A DNA stretch of 10,272 bases, taken from the NCBI GenBank assembly GCA_021107495.1, contig JAIOSR010000221.1, positions 1 through 10,272 of the forward strand, read 5' to 3'. The translations under genes and the position numbers were made by a program. The notes below the pieces were generated by a model that saw only the letters and a list, made by a program, of their open reading frames with translations, did no database searches and was not told the DNA's origin. The number at the start of each line of letters is the position of its first letter. Position 1 is the first letter of the stretch. Source of the stretch: Desulfobacterales bacterium. Its GTDB lineage: Bacteria > Desulfobacterota > DSM-4660 > Desulfatiglandales > Desulfatiglandaceae. Of this stretch, positions 1-6,499 are shown piece after piece.

Positions 1-121
1 TCTTAATCTGTTCCAGGTCCCTCCTGTTTTCCGGCTTGTTTTCCACTAAATGGAGGATATCCTCCAATTCGGACCAGTAACCCCTTTCTTCTGTAATGAA
101 ATTTTTCAGGTCAATGATCAT
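1..121 (-). CDS. SpoIIM-like (stage II sporulation protein M family) membrane protein, N-terminal fragment
   Basis: This is the first 40 codons of a leftward gene that leaves the window. The translation starts MIIDLKNFITEERGYWSELE and continues with a charged helical stretch ending near NRRDLEQIK. The pattern of a short hydrophobic start, an FI.EER.YW.ELE motif and then a charged helix matches my recollection of the N-terminus of SpoIIM-related proteins found beside MoxR/DUF58 clusters in non-sporulating bacteria. These are polytopic membrane proteins of unknown role. The start is the ATG at 121-119, preceded on the minus strand by AAGG with a 5-nt spacer. It lies downstream of DUF58 in the same direction, but a 370-nt gap with a MITE-like element separates them, so it may have its own promoter. 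The identification rests on about 40 residues and the gene context; the membrane segments are outside the window. Confidence 0.72.
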   Translation of the reverse strand, partial: MIIDLKNFITEERGYWSELEDILHLVENKPENRRDLEQIK

Positions 122-196
122 TTTTGCCTTTTTACGACACCATCAATTTTGGATTTTGGTCATTGTGATTTGATCTTTGGTTATACCTTAGCCCGT

Positions 197-388
197 TGCA
201 AGGGCGAGGCATTTTTCAAGGCGATATCTAAACCTGTCGCAGAAACGTGTCCGATTTTCAGGTTTCTGCTAAAATTTGCCCTAAACACCATGCAGTAAGC
301 TGGAACGAACCCTGAAAATTAGGCCACTGCAAAAGGTTATAGCTAATGCGCTTTGAGATATCGCCTTGAAAAACACCTCACCCTTGCA
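197..388. repeat. MITE-like element with 33-bp terminal inverted repeats
   Basis: The left arm (197-229, starting TGCAAGGG and ending GCGATATCT) and the right arm (356-388, starting AGATATCGCC and ending CCCTTGCA) are inverted copies with 30 of 33 positions matching. Inside lie further inverted pairs: ATTTTCAGG at 254-262 with CCTGAAAAT at 311-319, GCAGAAAC at 239-246 with GTTTCTGC at 262-269, and CCACTGCAA at 324-332 with TTGCAGTGG at 384-392. No ORF in it resembles a transposase, and no clear target-site duplication flanks it. It occupies most of the gap between the DUF58 gene and the SpoIIM-like gene. A non-autonomous mobile element or a dispersed palindromic repeat is the best reading; a structured transcribed element is an alternative. 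Confidence 0.72.
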
Positions 389-455
389 GTGGAGTTGCAA
401 TATTACTCGGTTTGTCAACGTGCTAAAATGTTACGATATCTGTAATTTCAAATAA

Positions 456-497
456 TCTTCAATCTTCAATCTTCAATCTTCAATATACAATCTACAA
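456..497. repeat. TCTTCAA heptad tandem repeat
   Basis: Four perfect copies of TCTTCAA (456-462, 463-469, 470-476, 477-483) are followed by two degenerate copies, TATACAA (484-490) and TCTACAA (491-497). The last degenerate copy contains the TAG stop codon of the DUF58 gene (492-494 on the minus strand), so the array overlaps the 3' end of that gene. This is a simple-sequence array; copy number may vary by slippage. Confidence 0.85.
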
Positions 498-1832
498 TAT
501 CTGTCTCTGTTTAATACTGAGATACTGGGAAACCAGTTGTGCGCACATCTTTTCATTATCAAGCAACGAAAACCCGATGCCGCCCCTCTCCAGAATTTTA
601 CCCGTTTCATTGAGACTCTGCCACAAAAAATGCCCGCCCAGGTGCGCGTAAAGGTCATCGACGGATGCAATGGACGAAGAAGAAAAAAGGGTCTTTACGC
701 CTGCCGGTTTCAGTACATTGACCAGAACAAGGTGCCGCCTGCTGATCAATTTGATGTTGCGCACAAAACTCTCGGCCATGACGGGGTCGTCTAAATTTGT
801 CAAAAATACTAACAGTGCCCTTCGCCTGATACGCGTGCCTATAAATGTAAAAAGTTCGGAGAAATCCGGGGTCACGCGCTGCGGCTTGAGGGTGTAAAGC
901 GCATCCCGGCAGGCGTTATAGTGGGCCTTGCCGCTTTTTGCACTTAAAAATTTTCGCACCCTGTCGTCAAAGGTGAGCATGCCGAACAGGTCTCCCTGGC
1001 GTTCGGCTGCCAGATCCATGATCAAGGAAGCTGTAACAAAGCGCTCTAAGATCGTGGTCGGAAAGGAAGCCCCGTTTTCGCTACCGGCCCTTCGGCAGCT
1101 CAACCGGGACGAATCTATAATGACATATATTTTTTGGGTGCGTTCGATCTGGTAGACCTTTGTAATGGGATGTCCCCGCCTTGCCGTTGCCTTCCAGTGA
1201 ATGTCTTCATAACTATCCCCGGGAGAGTACTCCCTTAAATGTTCAAAGTCCCTCCCCTTGCCCACCTGCCGCTGAGTATGAATGCCGAGCCCTTGGTTCA
1301 TGAAAAGGGCCGCTAAGTACTTTTGTTCATGGAAGAGTGCGGGATAGGCTCTAATCTCTGAAGATGCGGGCGCTGTTTTGCGCATGGCCCAGAAACCCAA
1401 TGGCGAAGATGATTCCATGTAGCATTTATCCAGTAGATGTCGCCCCGAATCGATTGCCGTTAAAGGCCACTTAAGAGACGAATCCGGGCATTTCTCAGGC
1501 AATTTGGCTGACATCTCCCGGTTAGGTGAGTAAACCCCCGGGGGAAATGCCAGCCCGAGTCTTAGACGCCCGTTTTTTATCCGGTCATTATGGATGCGGA
1601 GCGTCAGCTCTCCTTCACGACCCTTGGACAGACGCACTACTTCGGGAAGTTCCACACTGACTCCGTCGAGGCTACCAAAGGCCAGAAACCCGTCTATTGC
1701 CGCCAATATCACAAATGCGGCCATCAGCCCTGCCGACAGTATGGCAGTGGAGGGCGCGGCCGTCAAAAGGACGGAAAAGGGCAGAAAAATGAGGCCTACC
1801 CAAAAAAGCAATCTGGATTTAGGAACAATCAT
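492..1832 (-). CDS. DUF58 domain protein (vWA-like partner of MoxR)
   Basis: A 446-residue membrane-anchored protein. Two hydrophobic segments at about residues 8-25 and 30-52 anchor it. A beta-rich middle region follows, then the DUF58 signature at about 193-231, reading GRDFEHLREYSPGD, then DIHWKATARRG, then PITKVYQIER. Next is a vWA-like strand, IYVIIDSSRLS, with Asp240-Ser-Ser, an incomplete form of a metal-ion-dependent adhesion site. The length is typical for the family. Family knowledge: DUF58 proteins are encoded beside MoxR ATPases and are thought to be their clients or partners; the cellular role is not settled. The ATG start (1832-1830) overlaps the MoxR stop by 4 nt (ATGA), indicating translational coupling, and no close Shine-Dalgarno is needed. 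The TAG stop lies in a degenerate heptad repeat, so the last few residues may be variable between strains. Confidence 0.95.
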   Translation of the reverse strand: MIVPKSRLLFWVGLIFLPFSVLLTAAPSTAILSAGLMAAFVILAAIDGFLAFGSLDGVSVELPEVVRLSKGREGELTLRIHNDRIKNGRLRLGLAFPPGVYSPNREMSAKLPEKCPDSSLKWPLTAIDSGRHLLDKCYMESSSPLGFWAMRKTAPASSEIRAYPALFHEQKYLAALFMNQGLGIHTQRQVGKGRDFEHLREYSPGDSYEDIHWKATARRGHPITKVYQIERTQKIYVIIDSSRLSCRRAGSENGASFPTTILERFVTASLIMDLAAERQGDLFGMLTFDDRVRKFLSAKSGKAHYNACRDALYTLKPQRVTPDFSELFTFIGTRIRRRALLVFLTNLDDPVMAESFVRNIKLISRRHLVLVNVLKPAGVKTLFSSSSIASVDDLYAHLGGHFLWQSLNETGKILERGGIGFSLLDNEKMCAQLVSQYLSIKQRQIL

Positions 1833-2794
1833 CGCGGTACTGCTATGCCCTCTAAGATTTCCCGAATAACTTCAACAATACTAAGCCCTTCGATCTCATA
1901 TTCCGGCCTCAGAATCAGTCGGTGTTCCAACACCGGCACGGTCATGGACTTAATGTCATCCGGCGTGATAAAATCGCGTCCCTCGATGGCGGCAAGTGCG
2001 CGGCTGGCCAAAAGCAGGGACTGGGTTGCGCGCGGCCCGGCACCTACCAACACGCTCTGGTGCTTGCGCGTCTGTCTGACAATATCAACGATATAGCCGA
2101 TCAAGTCCTCCTGAACCCTTAGCCCCATCAATTGGTTTCGCAATTCAGTAAGTACTTCGGGCGTAATAACAGTCTTCACAGAGTCGCCGGCTAATATTTC
2201 TTCCGGAGATTCTTTGCCTAACATTCGCCGGGCCAGGGTCAGTTCCTCGTCTCGATCCGGAGTGTCCATGGTAATCTTAAGCATAAAACGATCTTTTTGT
2301 GCTTCAGGCAAAGGATATGTGCCTTCGTATTCAATGGGATTCTGGGTTGCAAATACCGTGAAGTTGGGTGACAGTTCATGGGTTCTTCGGTCAATGGTGA
2401 CCAACCTTTCCTGCATGGCCTGGAGCAGAGCGGATTGAGTCTTGGCGGGTGCCCGGTTGATTTCATCCGCTAATAAAAACGTGGTGAAAACCGGTCCCTT
2501 GACCAGGGAAAACAGGTTCCTTTGCAGGTTAAAGACATGTGTGCCGGTAATGTCGGTGGGCATCAGGTCCGGAGTGAATTGAATTCGCGCAAAATCACAT
2601 CCCAAAACATGCGCAAGGGTCCTGACGAGCAAGGTCTTGGCCACGCCCGGTACACCTTCTATCAGTGCATGGTTTCCCGTAAAGATTGCGATCAGTGCCT
2701 TGTCCACTACCTCATCCTGCCCGATAATAACCCTGGCAATTTCCTGTTTTGCACGGACTAAGACCTTTTTCAGAATTTCCGCCTTATCTTCCAT
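1829..2794 (-). CDS. MoxR-family AAA+ ATPase
   Basis: A 321-residue cytosolic ATPase of the MoxR family, full length. The N-terminal helix leads into IIGQDEVVDKAL. Walker A is GVPGVAKT at residues 47-54, followed by the family's RIQFTPDLMPTDITG block (70-84). Walker B is FLLADE at 106-111, followed by INRAPAKTQSALLQAMQE. The sensor region is FATQNPIEYEGTYPLPEAQ, then DRF; the C-terminal lid has GAGPRATQSLL and FITPDDIK. MoxR proteins act as chaperone-like ATPases on a vWA-type partner, here most likely the DUF58 protein encoded next. The ATG start at 2794-2792 is supported by a strong Shine-Dalgarno on the minus strand (AGGAGG, about 8 nt spacer). The start lies 25 nt inside the end of the DUF4350 gene, and the stop overlaps the DUF58 start by 4 nt, so the three genes form one operon. 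Confidence 0.97.
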   Translation of the reverse strand: MEDKAEILKKVLVRAKQEIARVIIGQDEVVDKALIAIFTGNHALIEGVPGVAKTLLVRTLAHVLGCDFARIQFTPDLMPTDITGTHVFNLQRNLFSLVKGPVFTTFLLADEINRAPAKTQSALLQAMQERLVTIDRRTHELSPNFTVFATQNPIEYEGTYPLPEAQKDRFMLKITMDTPDRDEELTLARRMLGKESPEEILAGDSVKTVITPEVLTELRNQLMGLRVQEDLIGYIVDIVRQTRKHQSVLVGAGPRATQSLLLASRALAAIEGRDFITPDDIKSMTVPVLEHRLILRPEYEIEGLSIVEVIREILEGIAVPR

Positions 2795-4092
2795 GATCCG
2801 TTCTCCTCCGACAATATCCTGTAAATGGTTTGATATACTTTAACAGGATCGCCCTGTTTTGAAGACCCTGAGCCTTTCTTTTCAAGCACGGCCTTTATCT
2901 TATCCAGTTGTCCGGTGTCAGTCATTTTTCCGGAGACAAGGGCCTTTTCCCATTCCCTGAAATATACCCCAAGAATTTTCCGCGACGAAATATTGCGTCT
3001 CAGAAGGCTGATCATTCCTTCGTTGTAGCCTTTGTCAAAAACAAAATCATTCCCTTCTGTTGACGGACCGTCATCACGGGGCGGGACAAAATATGTTGAA
3101 TTTTTCCAGACAAAAAGGACTGCAAGCAGGATGAGAACGAAAAAAGGCCAGTGAAGACGATACTTGCGTGCAAGGGTGACAATGCCCTGTCTCTCTTTAA
3201 TCCCGAAGTGTGCCTCGTCAAAAATCACACCTGAATTTTTTCCTATAAGCCATGAAAGAAGTTTAGGGTGGCGTTCTTCTCGCAGTGCCTCGTTACTGAA
3301 AAGGTAGGAATCGGCACAAAGGACAATGGAACCCATTCCGAACCGCCTCTCAATTATGACCGGAAGGTCATTACGACCGTAAATTACCCGCCATGGTTCC
3401 CGGAGTTCATGGAAATAGAGAGCAGTATGCCAGGAAATGGAATAGGGTAGGGCCTCGGTGTTCGACGTGTAAACTCTTTTCGCGTCCTTTAGAAAATTAC
3501 TCTTATCATCGTAGCGAATACCCACTCCCCAATGGTCTTTCATAAAAACGGACTTATCGAAAAAATTTGGAAGAGGAATGTCTTTTCCTTTTTGATGTTT
3601 TTTGCTTGAATCATTTGAACCGGACGATGTCTGTTTGTCTTTTGAAGTAGATTTTTGTTCCCGCGTCTTTACATCTTCCCGTGATTTTCCTGAAAAACGA
3701 CCTGTTTTTTTGAGTCGGGGTTTTTTCTTTACTGGGAAAAAAGAGATGACCAGACGCCCGCCGGAGAGCACAAACCGGTCAAACGCCTTGGAAAGGTCCG
3801 GCCGGATACTGCCCGTTTGAAATGCACGTGCCCCTAAATAAAAGAGTGTAGTGTCCCGGCCCGAATGTGCCTCAGACAGGGGACTGTAGTTTCGTTTGAC
3901 CGAGACGGATTTCAAATTTTCAAGGCTGTCACAAAAGGCCCTGGTTCCCAATGGATCAGAACGAAGGGACGAATAGGGGGGATAGACGTCTCCGGCCTCA
4001 AATCTGAGGACAAACAACCGAAACACACCGGCTATGAAGACGGCCACAATAAGAAAAAGAAAAACAAAGGTGGCTTTTTTATTGATTAACAA
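2770..4092 (-). CDS. DUF4350 domain membrane protein
   Basis: A 440-residue protein with an N-terminal membrane segment (about 8-29), then the DUF4350 signature YPPYSSLRSDPLGTRAF (37-53). An extracytoplasmic domain with VIFDEAHFG (289-297) follows, then a second membrane segment (about 315-330) and a charged cytosolic tail. DUF4350 resembles the GATase1-like fold and is typically encoded with MoxR and DUF58; no enzymatic activity is established. An unusual low-complexity stretch rich in Lys, Ser and Gln (about 122-172) interrupts the domain after ISFFP. The start is TTG (4092-4090): GAGG lies 6 nt upstream on the minus strand and no ATG is placed near it. Its 3' end overlaps the MoxR gene by 25 nt. 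Its 5' side is preceded by a 132-nt gap with three hairpins. Confidence 0.9.
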   Translation of the reverse strand: MLINKKATFVFLFLIVAVFIAGVFRLFVLRFEAGDVYPPYSSLRSDPLGTRAFCDSLENLKSVSVKRNYSPLSEAHSGRDTTLFYLGARAFQTGSIRPDLSKAFDRFVLSGGRLVISFFPVKKKPRLKKTGRFSGKSREDVKTREQKSTSKDKQTSSGSNDSSKKHQKGKDIPLPNFFDKSVFMKDHWGVGIRYDDKSNFLKDAKRVYTSNTEALPYSISWHTALYFHELREPWRVIYGRNDLPVIIERRFGMGSIVLCADSYLFSNEALREERHPKLLSWLIGKNSGVIFDEAHFGIKERQGIVTLARKYRLHWPFFVLILLAVLFVWKNSTYFVPPRDDGPSTEGNDFVFDKGYNEGMISLLRRNISSRKILGVYFREWEKALVSGKMTDTGQLDKIKAVLEKKGSGSSKQGDPVKVYQTIYRILSEENGSWKIRRKF

Positions 4093-4131
4093 AGATAACC
4101 TCGTAAAAAATCGCTCTGCGCCTTTTTACTC

Positions 4132-4209
4132 GGCGGAGGAGGGCTATCCCTCCCCCGCCATTTGAAGTGAATTCAAATGGTTCCACTCCCACCCTCCCGC
4201 TGTGCGGGA
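4132..4209. promoter_or_regulatory. Three consecutive hairpins between DUF4129 and DUF4350 genes
   Basis: Stem 1 pairs 4132-4143 (GGCGGAGGAGGG) with 4148-4159 around a CTAT loop, with one mismatch. Stem 2 pairs CCATTTGAA (4158-4166) with TTCAAATGG (4172-4180), perfect 9 bp, loop GTGAA; it shares two bases with stem 1. Stem 3 pairs TCCCGC (4195-4200) with GCGGGA (4204-4209). None is followed by a U tract in the minus-strand transcript, so they do not look like simple intrinsic terminators. Sitting within an otherwise overlapping operon, 40-120 nt upstream of the TTG start of DUF4350, they may protect or process the mRNA or attenuate downstream expression. That role is inferred. Confidence 0.6.
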
Positions 4210-4224
4210 TTGATGAACTCCTTA

Positions 4225-5925
4225 TTAGGAGGCCATCAACTCCATTATCCTTTCTTGATTCCCTGAAAAGACTTCCAGGTCTTCGTTTGTTACCTTGTGC
4301 ATCCCATACCAGGATCTGTCAAAAACGTTCACATTTTCGGAAAAAACCGCTAAAATACCTTCCCTTTCATGGCCGCGTCTCCCAAGTTCCCTCTTGTAAT
4401 CACGGTTGGATTTATATTTGGCAATGGTGATCATTTCATTTTCAGCTAAGTGTGAAAGGATGGACAGGTAAAGCGCCCTCAGGGCCAGCCGGAACTCACC
4501 CCTGTCCATTAATTCCTTAGCCATAACTCTCCATTGATCCGCAGGAAGCTCGTCGGCCTTTACATGATCGTCTGTCAGATCGGGCACGGCAGGGATTGCT
4601 TCGCTGGTGGTTGCCGATTGTAGTTCCCTGCGCCTCTTTAACGTTCGCCAGAGAAAGACGCCTAAAACAGAGAGCAGGACCACAAGAAGAACCCAAAGCA
4701 AACCGCGAACCGAAGTTGCCCAGCCCTTGCCCGGCCCTTCCCTGCTTTTGTCAGTTCCGGGAAAGAGTTTCTCCAGCCAGTCCATAATCTTGCCTAACCA
4801 CCTCGCAATTGCCTTGAAACAGGTCTTTGCTCCCCCTGCAATCCATTTCATCAGCGTTGCAATAGGACCCGGTTGAACACTGCTCTCTTGGTCGATCTTT
4901 TCACGGGGCATGCGCCAGGCAAATTCCCGCCTGCTCATTACTTCATCTATGGAACCGGAAAGGGCGTCCGGGGGGACAGAGGTGTTTTTCAAACCGTACC
5001 CGGTAGAAGATATTCCGGGCCTTTCACCCGCAATCAAGGGAGAAAACGTTGCCGCGCAAAGGATAAGGATTATCATAGCGCCGAACATGGTTTTGTGAAG
5101 GGTTAATGCCTTAAGTTCCGTCTCTAAATCCCTTCCTGTTTTAAGGGATGCCCCGTAAAAACATCTGAGAGCATAAACGGTCTTTACCAGGGGATCCATG
5201 CACAGATAAGCCATGCCAAAGGTTGCAGTCAGGAAAGTGGTATTGAGCATGCTCCATCCGCTTAACGTGAACACGGTCTCAATGCCCATAAATTTTTTCA
5301 GCATTTGCGGGACCAGGAAAATGCCTATGGCCAAATTCAGGAAGACAAAAACTCCAAAAATGAAAAATATGAGTAAAAGGATATGGTTCTGTCCCGGCCA
5401 TAATTTTGCCTGGTGCCATGATCTTTTGAATACAGTATTTATGCCATGGCCATCACCATCACCCTGTGCGGAAACATTCTGGTATAAGGCATAGGTCCAG
5501 GCAAATGGAATAGCCATGACCAGGGCCAGGGGCAAAACAAAAAGCCCGGAGGCCTGGATTATTGTCTGAGTCGCAGTCAAACGACCGATGCGGCCAAGGG
5601 ACCAGCGGGACTTAGGCTCCCCGGCCATGTGGGCGATTATGTTTCGAGCAAAGATCCCGTGCCAGCATTTCATCCATACAAAGAGCATGGCCAGACCCAA
5701 TGATGCGACCGCGCAATACTCCTTTGCAAAGGCATTTCGGCTCATATCTGCCCAGAAGTACAGCAACCCCAGGACAAAAGGCAGGCTCCCAATATAATAG
5801 CTGAAAAGGATACTGAAAGGTGAAAGACGCAACAGGTGTATGGCCTGTTCTATGATTTCAATGGCCCCCCTTTCTTTTTGCCTTTTTTTGCGGTTCACTG
5901 GTTCCCCCACCATCCGGTTTGCCAC
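4225..5925 (-). CDS. Polytopic membrane protein with C-terminal DUF4129 domain
   Basis: A 566-residue protein. The first 300 residues hold about six hydrophobic segments (roughly 36-58, 68-87, 121-145, 181-205, 226-248 and 279-298). A periplasmic-type region (about 300-400) is followed by a strong membrane segment at 407-426. The C-terminal cytosolic domain (about 465-560) contains FRLALRALYLSILSHLAEN, YKSNRDYKREL, FSENVNVFDRSWYG and a final LEVF, which are the hallmarks of DUF4129. DUF4129 is found in MoxR/DUF58 clusters and is of unknown biochemical function. The start is taken as GTG at 5925-5923, because GAGGGA lies 5 nt upstream on the minus strand; an ATG four codons later (5913) has no good ribosome-binding site. 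The start overlaps the end of the preceding small zinc-finger gene by 31 nt, implying coupling. A hairpin-rich 132-nt gap follows before DUF4350. Confidence 0.88.
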   Translation of the reverse strand: MANRMVGEPVNRKKRQKERGAIEIIEQAIHLLRLSPFSILFSYYIGSLPFVLGLLYFWADMSRNAFAKEYCAVASLGLAMLFVWMKCWHGIFARNIIAHMAGEPKSRWSLGRIGRLTATQTIIQASGLFVLPLALVMAIPFAWTYALYQNVSAQGDGDGHGINTVFKRSWHQAKLWPGQNHILLLIFFIFGVFVFLNLAIGIFLVPQMLKKFMGIETVFTLSGWSMLNTTFLTATFGMAYLCMDPLVKTVYALRCFYGASLKTGRDLETELKALTLHKTMFGAMIILILCAATFSPLIAGERPGISSTGYGLKNTSVPPDALSGSIDEVMSRREFAWRMPREKIDQESSVQPGPIATLMKWIAGGAKTCFKAIARWLGKIMDWLEKLFPGTDKSREGPGKGWATSVRGLLWVLLVVLLSVLGVFLWRTLKRRRELQSATTSEAIPAVPDLTDDHVKADELPADQWRVMAKELMDRGEFRLALRALYLSILSHLAENEMITIAKYKSNRDYKRELGRRGHEREGILAVFSENVNVFDRSWYGMHKVTNEDLEVFSGNQERIMELMAS

Positions 5926-6221
5926 AACGTTCCCTCATGAAAAGAAGTGGGTACCGAAAGGAGGATCTGACCCATATAATAAAAAAGAATCCACAGGATC
6001 ATACCCCCGCACAGGAATTGCATCAATCTCACCAGCCCGCCAAAGCGAAGGGATCGGACCTGCGATGACGTAAGAAGTTTATTCAAACAGGAGGCGCACA
6101 GCACTCTATCCTCGTGTTCGGCAATACATTCCCGGCAGAAACAGCGCCCGCATTCAGGGCAGCGGGCCACGGCCTCGCGAAGTTTGTGATTAAAGCAGCG
6201 CTGACGGCTGAGGTCCTGCAT
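5895..6221 (-). CDS. Small B-box-type zinc-finger protein with one membrane segment
   Basis: A 108-residue protein. Residues 9-45 carry a compact cysteine-rich module: C9-x2-H12-x8-C21-x2-C24-x4-C29-x2-C32-x9-C42-x2-C45, with extra C27 and H36. This is the pattern of a B-box-like fold able to bind two zinc ions. A hydrophobic segment, about 61-88 (from FGGLVRLMQFLCGG through WILFYYMG), follows, then a short polar tail. The zinc module would sit in the cytosol. The ATG at 6221-6219 is preferred over a TTG two codons upstream because AGGGG stands 7 nt before it. The gene ends inside the DUF4129 start, so it heads the tightly packed part of the operon. Such modules in bacteria are usually attached to rhomboid-type or uncharacterised membrane proteins; no substrate can be named. 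Confidence 0.8.
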   Translation of the reverse strand: MQDLSRQRCFNHKLREAVARCPECGRCFCRECIAEHEDRVLCASCLNKLLTSSQVRSLRFGGLVRLMQFLCGGMILWILFYYMGQILLSVPTSFHEGTLWQTGWWGNQ

Positions 6222-6285
6222 TATCAATCCCCTAACTTGTTCTATTTTCGTACTTTTTTTGTGTGTAATCCAAGGCCGTTGGTAA

Positions 6286-6359
6286 AAATCCCCCTCGGTC
6301 CCCCTTTAAAAAAGGGGGAAAATTTTGTCCCCCCTTTGTGAAGGGGGGTAGGGGGATTT
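6286..6359. repeat. Compound C/G-tract palindrome (REP-like, two hairpins inside an outer stem)
   Basis: The outer arms AAATCCCCCT (6286-6295) and AGGGGGATTT (6350-6359) pair perfectly. Between them are two more stem-loops: TCCCCCTTT (6299-6307) with AAAGGGGGA (6311-6319), and CCCCCCTT (6329-6336) with AAGGGGGG (6341-6348). The single strand would fold as a three-way junction. Elements of this make-up are common dispersed intergenic repeats in Desulfobacterota and other phyla. It lies 65 nt upstream of the small zinc-finger gene on its 5' side, so it could separate that operon from the gene upstream or act as a transcription barrier. Confidence 0.8.
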
Positions 6360-6469
6360 CGCCATATCTGCCAACCAACATGCCTGAATTACACCCTGCC
6401 TTCTATATTCACGGATCATAAATTAATGATTCGGATTTGTGAGATGAAGCTTCAACTCCTGTCGAAGAA

Positions 6470-6485
6470 CCCCGCCTGGGCGGGG
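6470..6485 (-). terminator. Probable terminator hairpin after the 330-residue membrane protein gene
   Basis: On the minus strand, about 14 nt after the TAA stop at 6500, CCCCGC and GCGGGG pair around a 4-nt loop (6470-6485). The stem is followed by TTCTTC, an imperfect U tract. The stem is very stable but the U run is interrupted, so this is a moderate call for intrinsic termination. The rest of the 6222-6499 gap holds the compound palindrome at 6286-6359 and no recognisable gene. Confidence 0.45.
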
Positions 6486-6499
6486 GAATCCGTGAACCG

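Noticed and set aside
50..298. 82-residue plus-strand ORF at the left edge
   Set aside because: It runs antisense through the SpoIIM-like start and into the MITE-like element, and shows no family motif.
197..388. Integron attC site or CRISPR-like repeat
   Set aside because: Only one inverted pair of long arms is present, there are no regularly spaced direct repeats, and the attC core motifs are not seen.
456..497. CRISPR array
   Set aside because: The units are seven bases long and contiguous, with no spacers.
1590..2096. 168-residue plus-strand ORF
   Set aside because: It is antisense to the end of MoxR and the start of DUF58, both with clear family motifs; its own composition is not protein-like.
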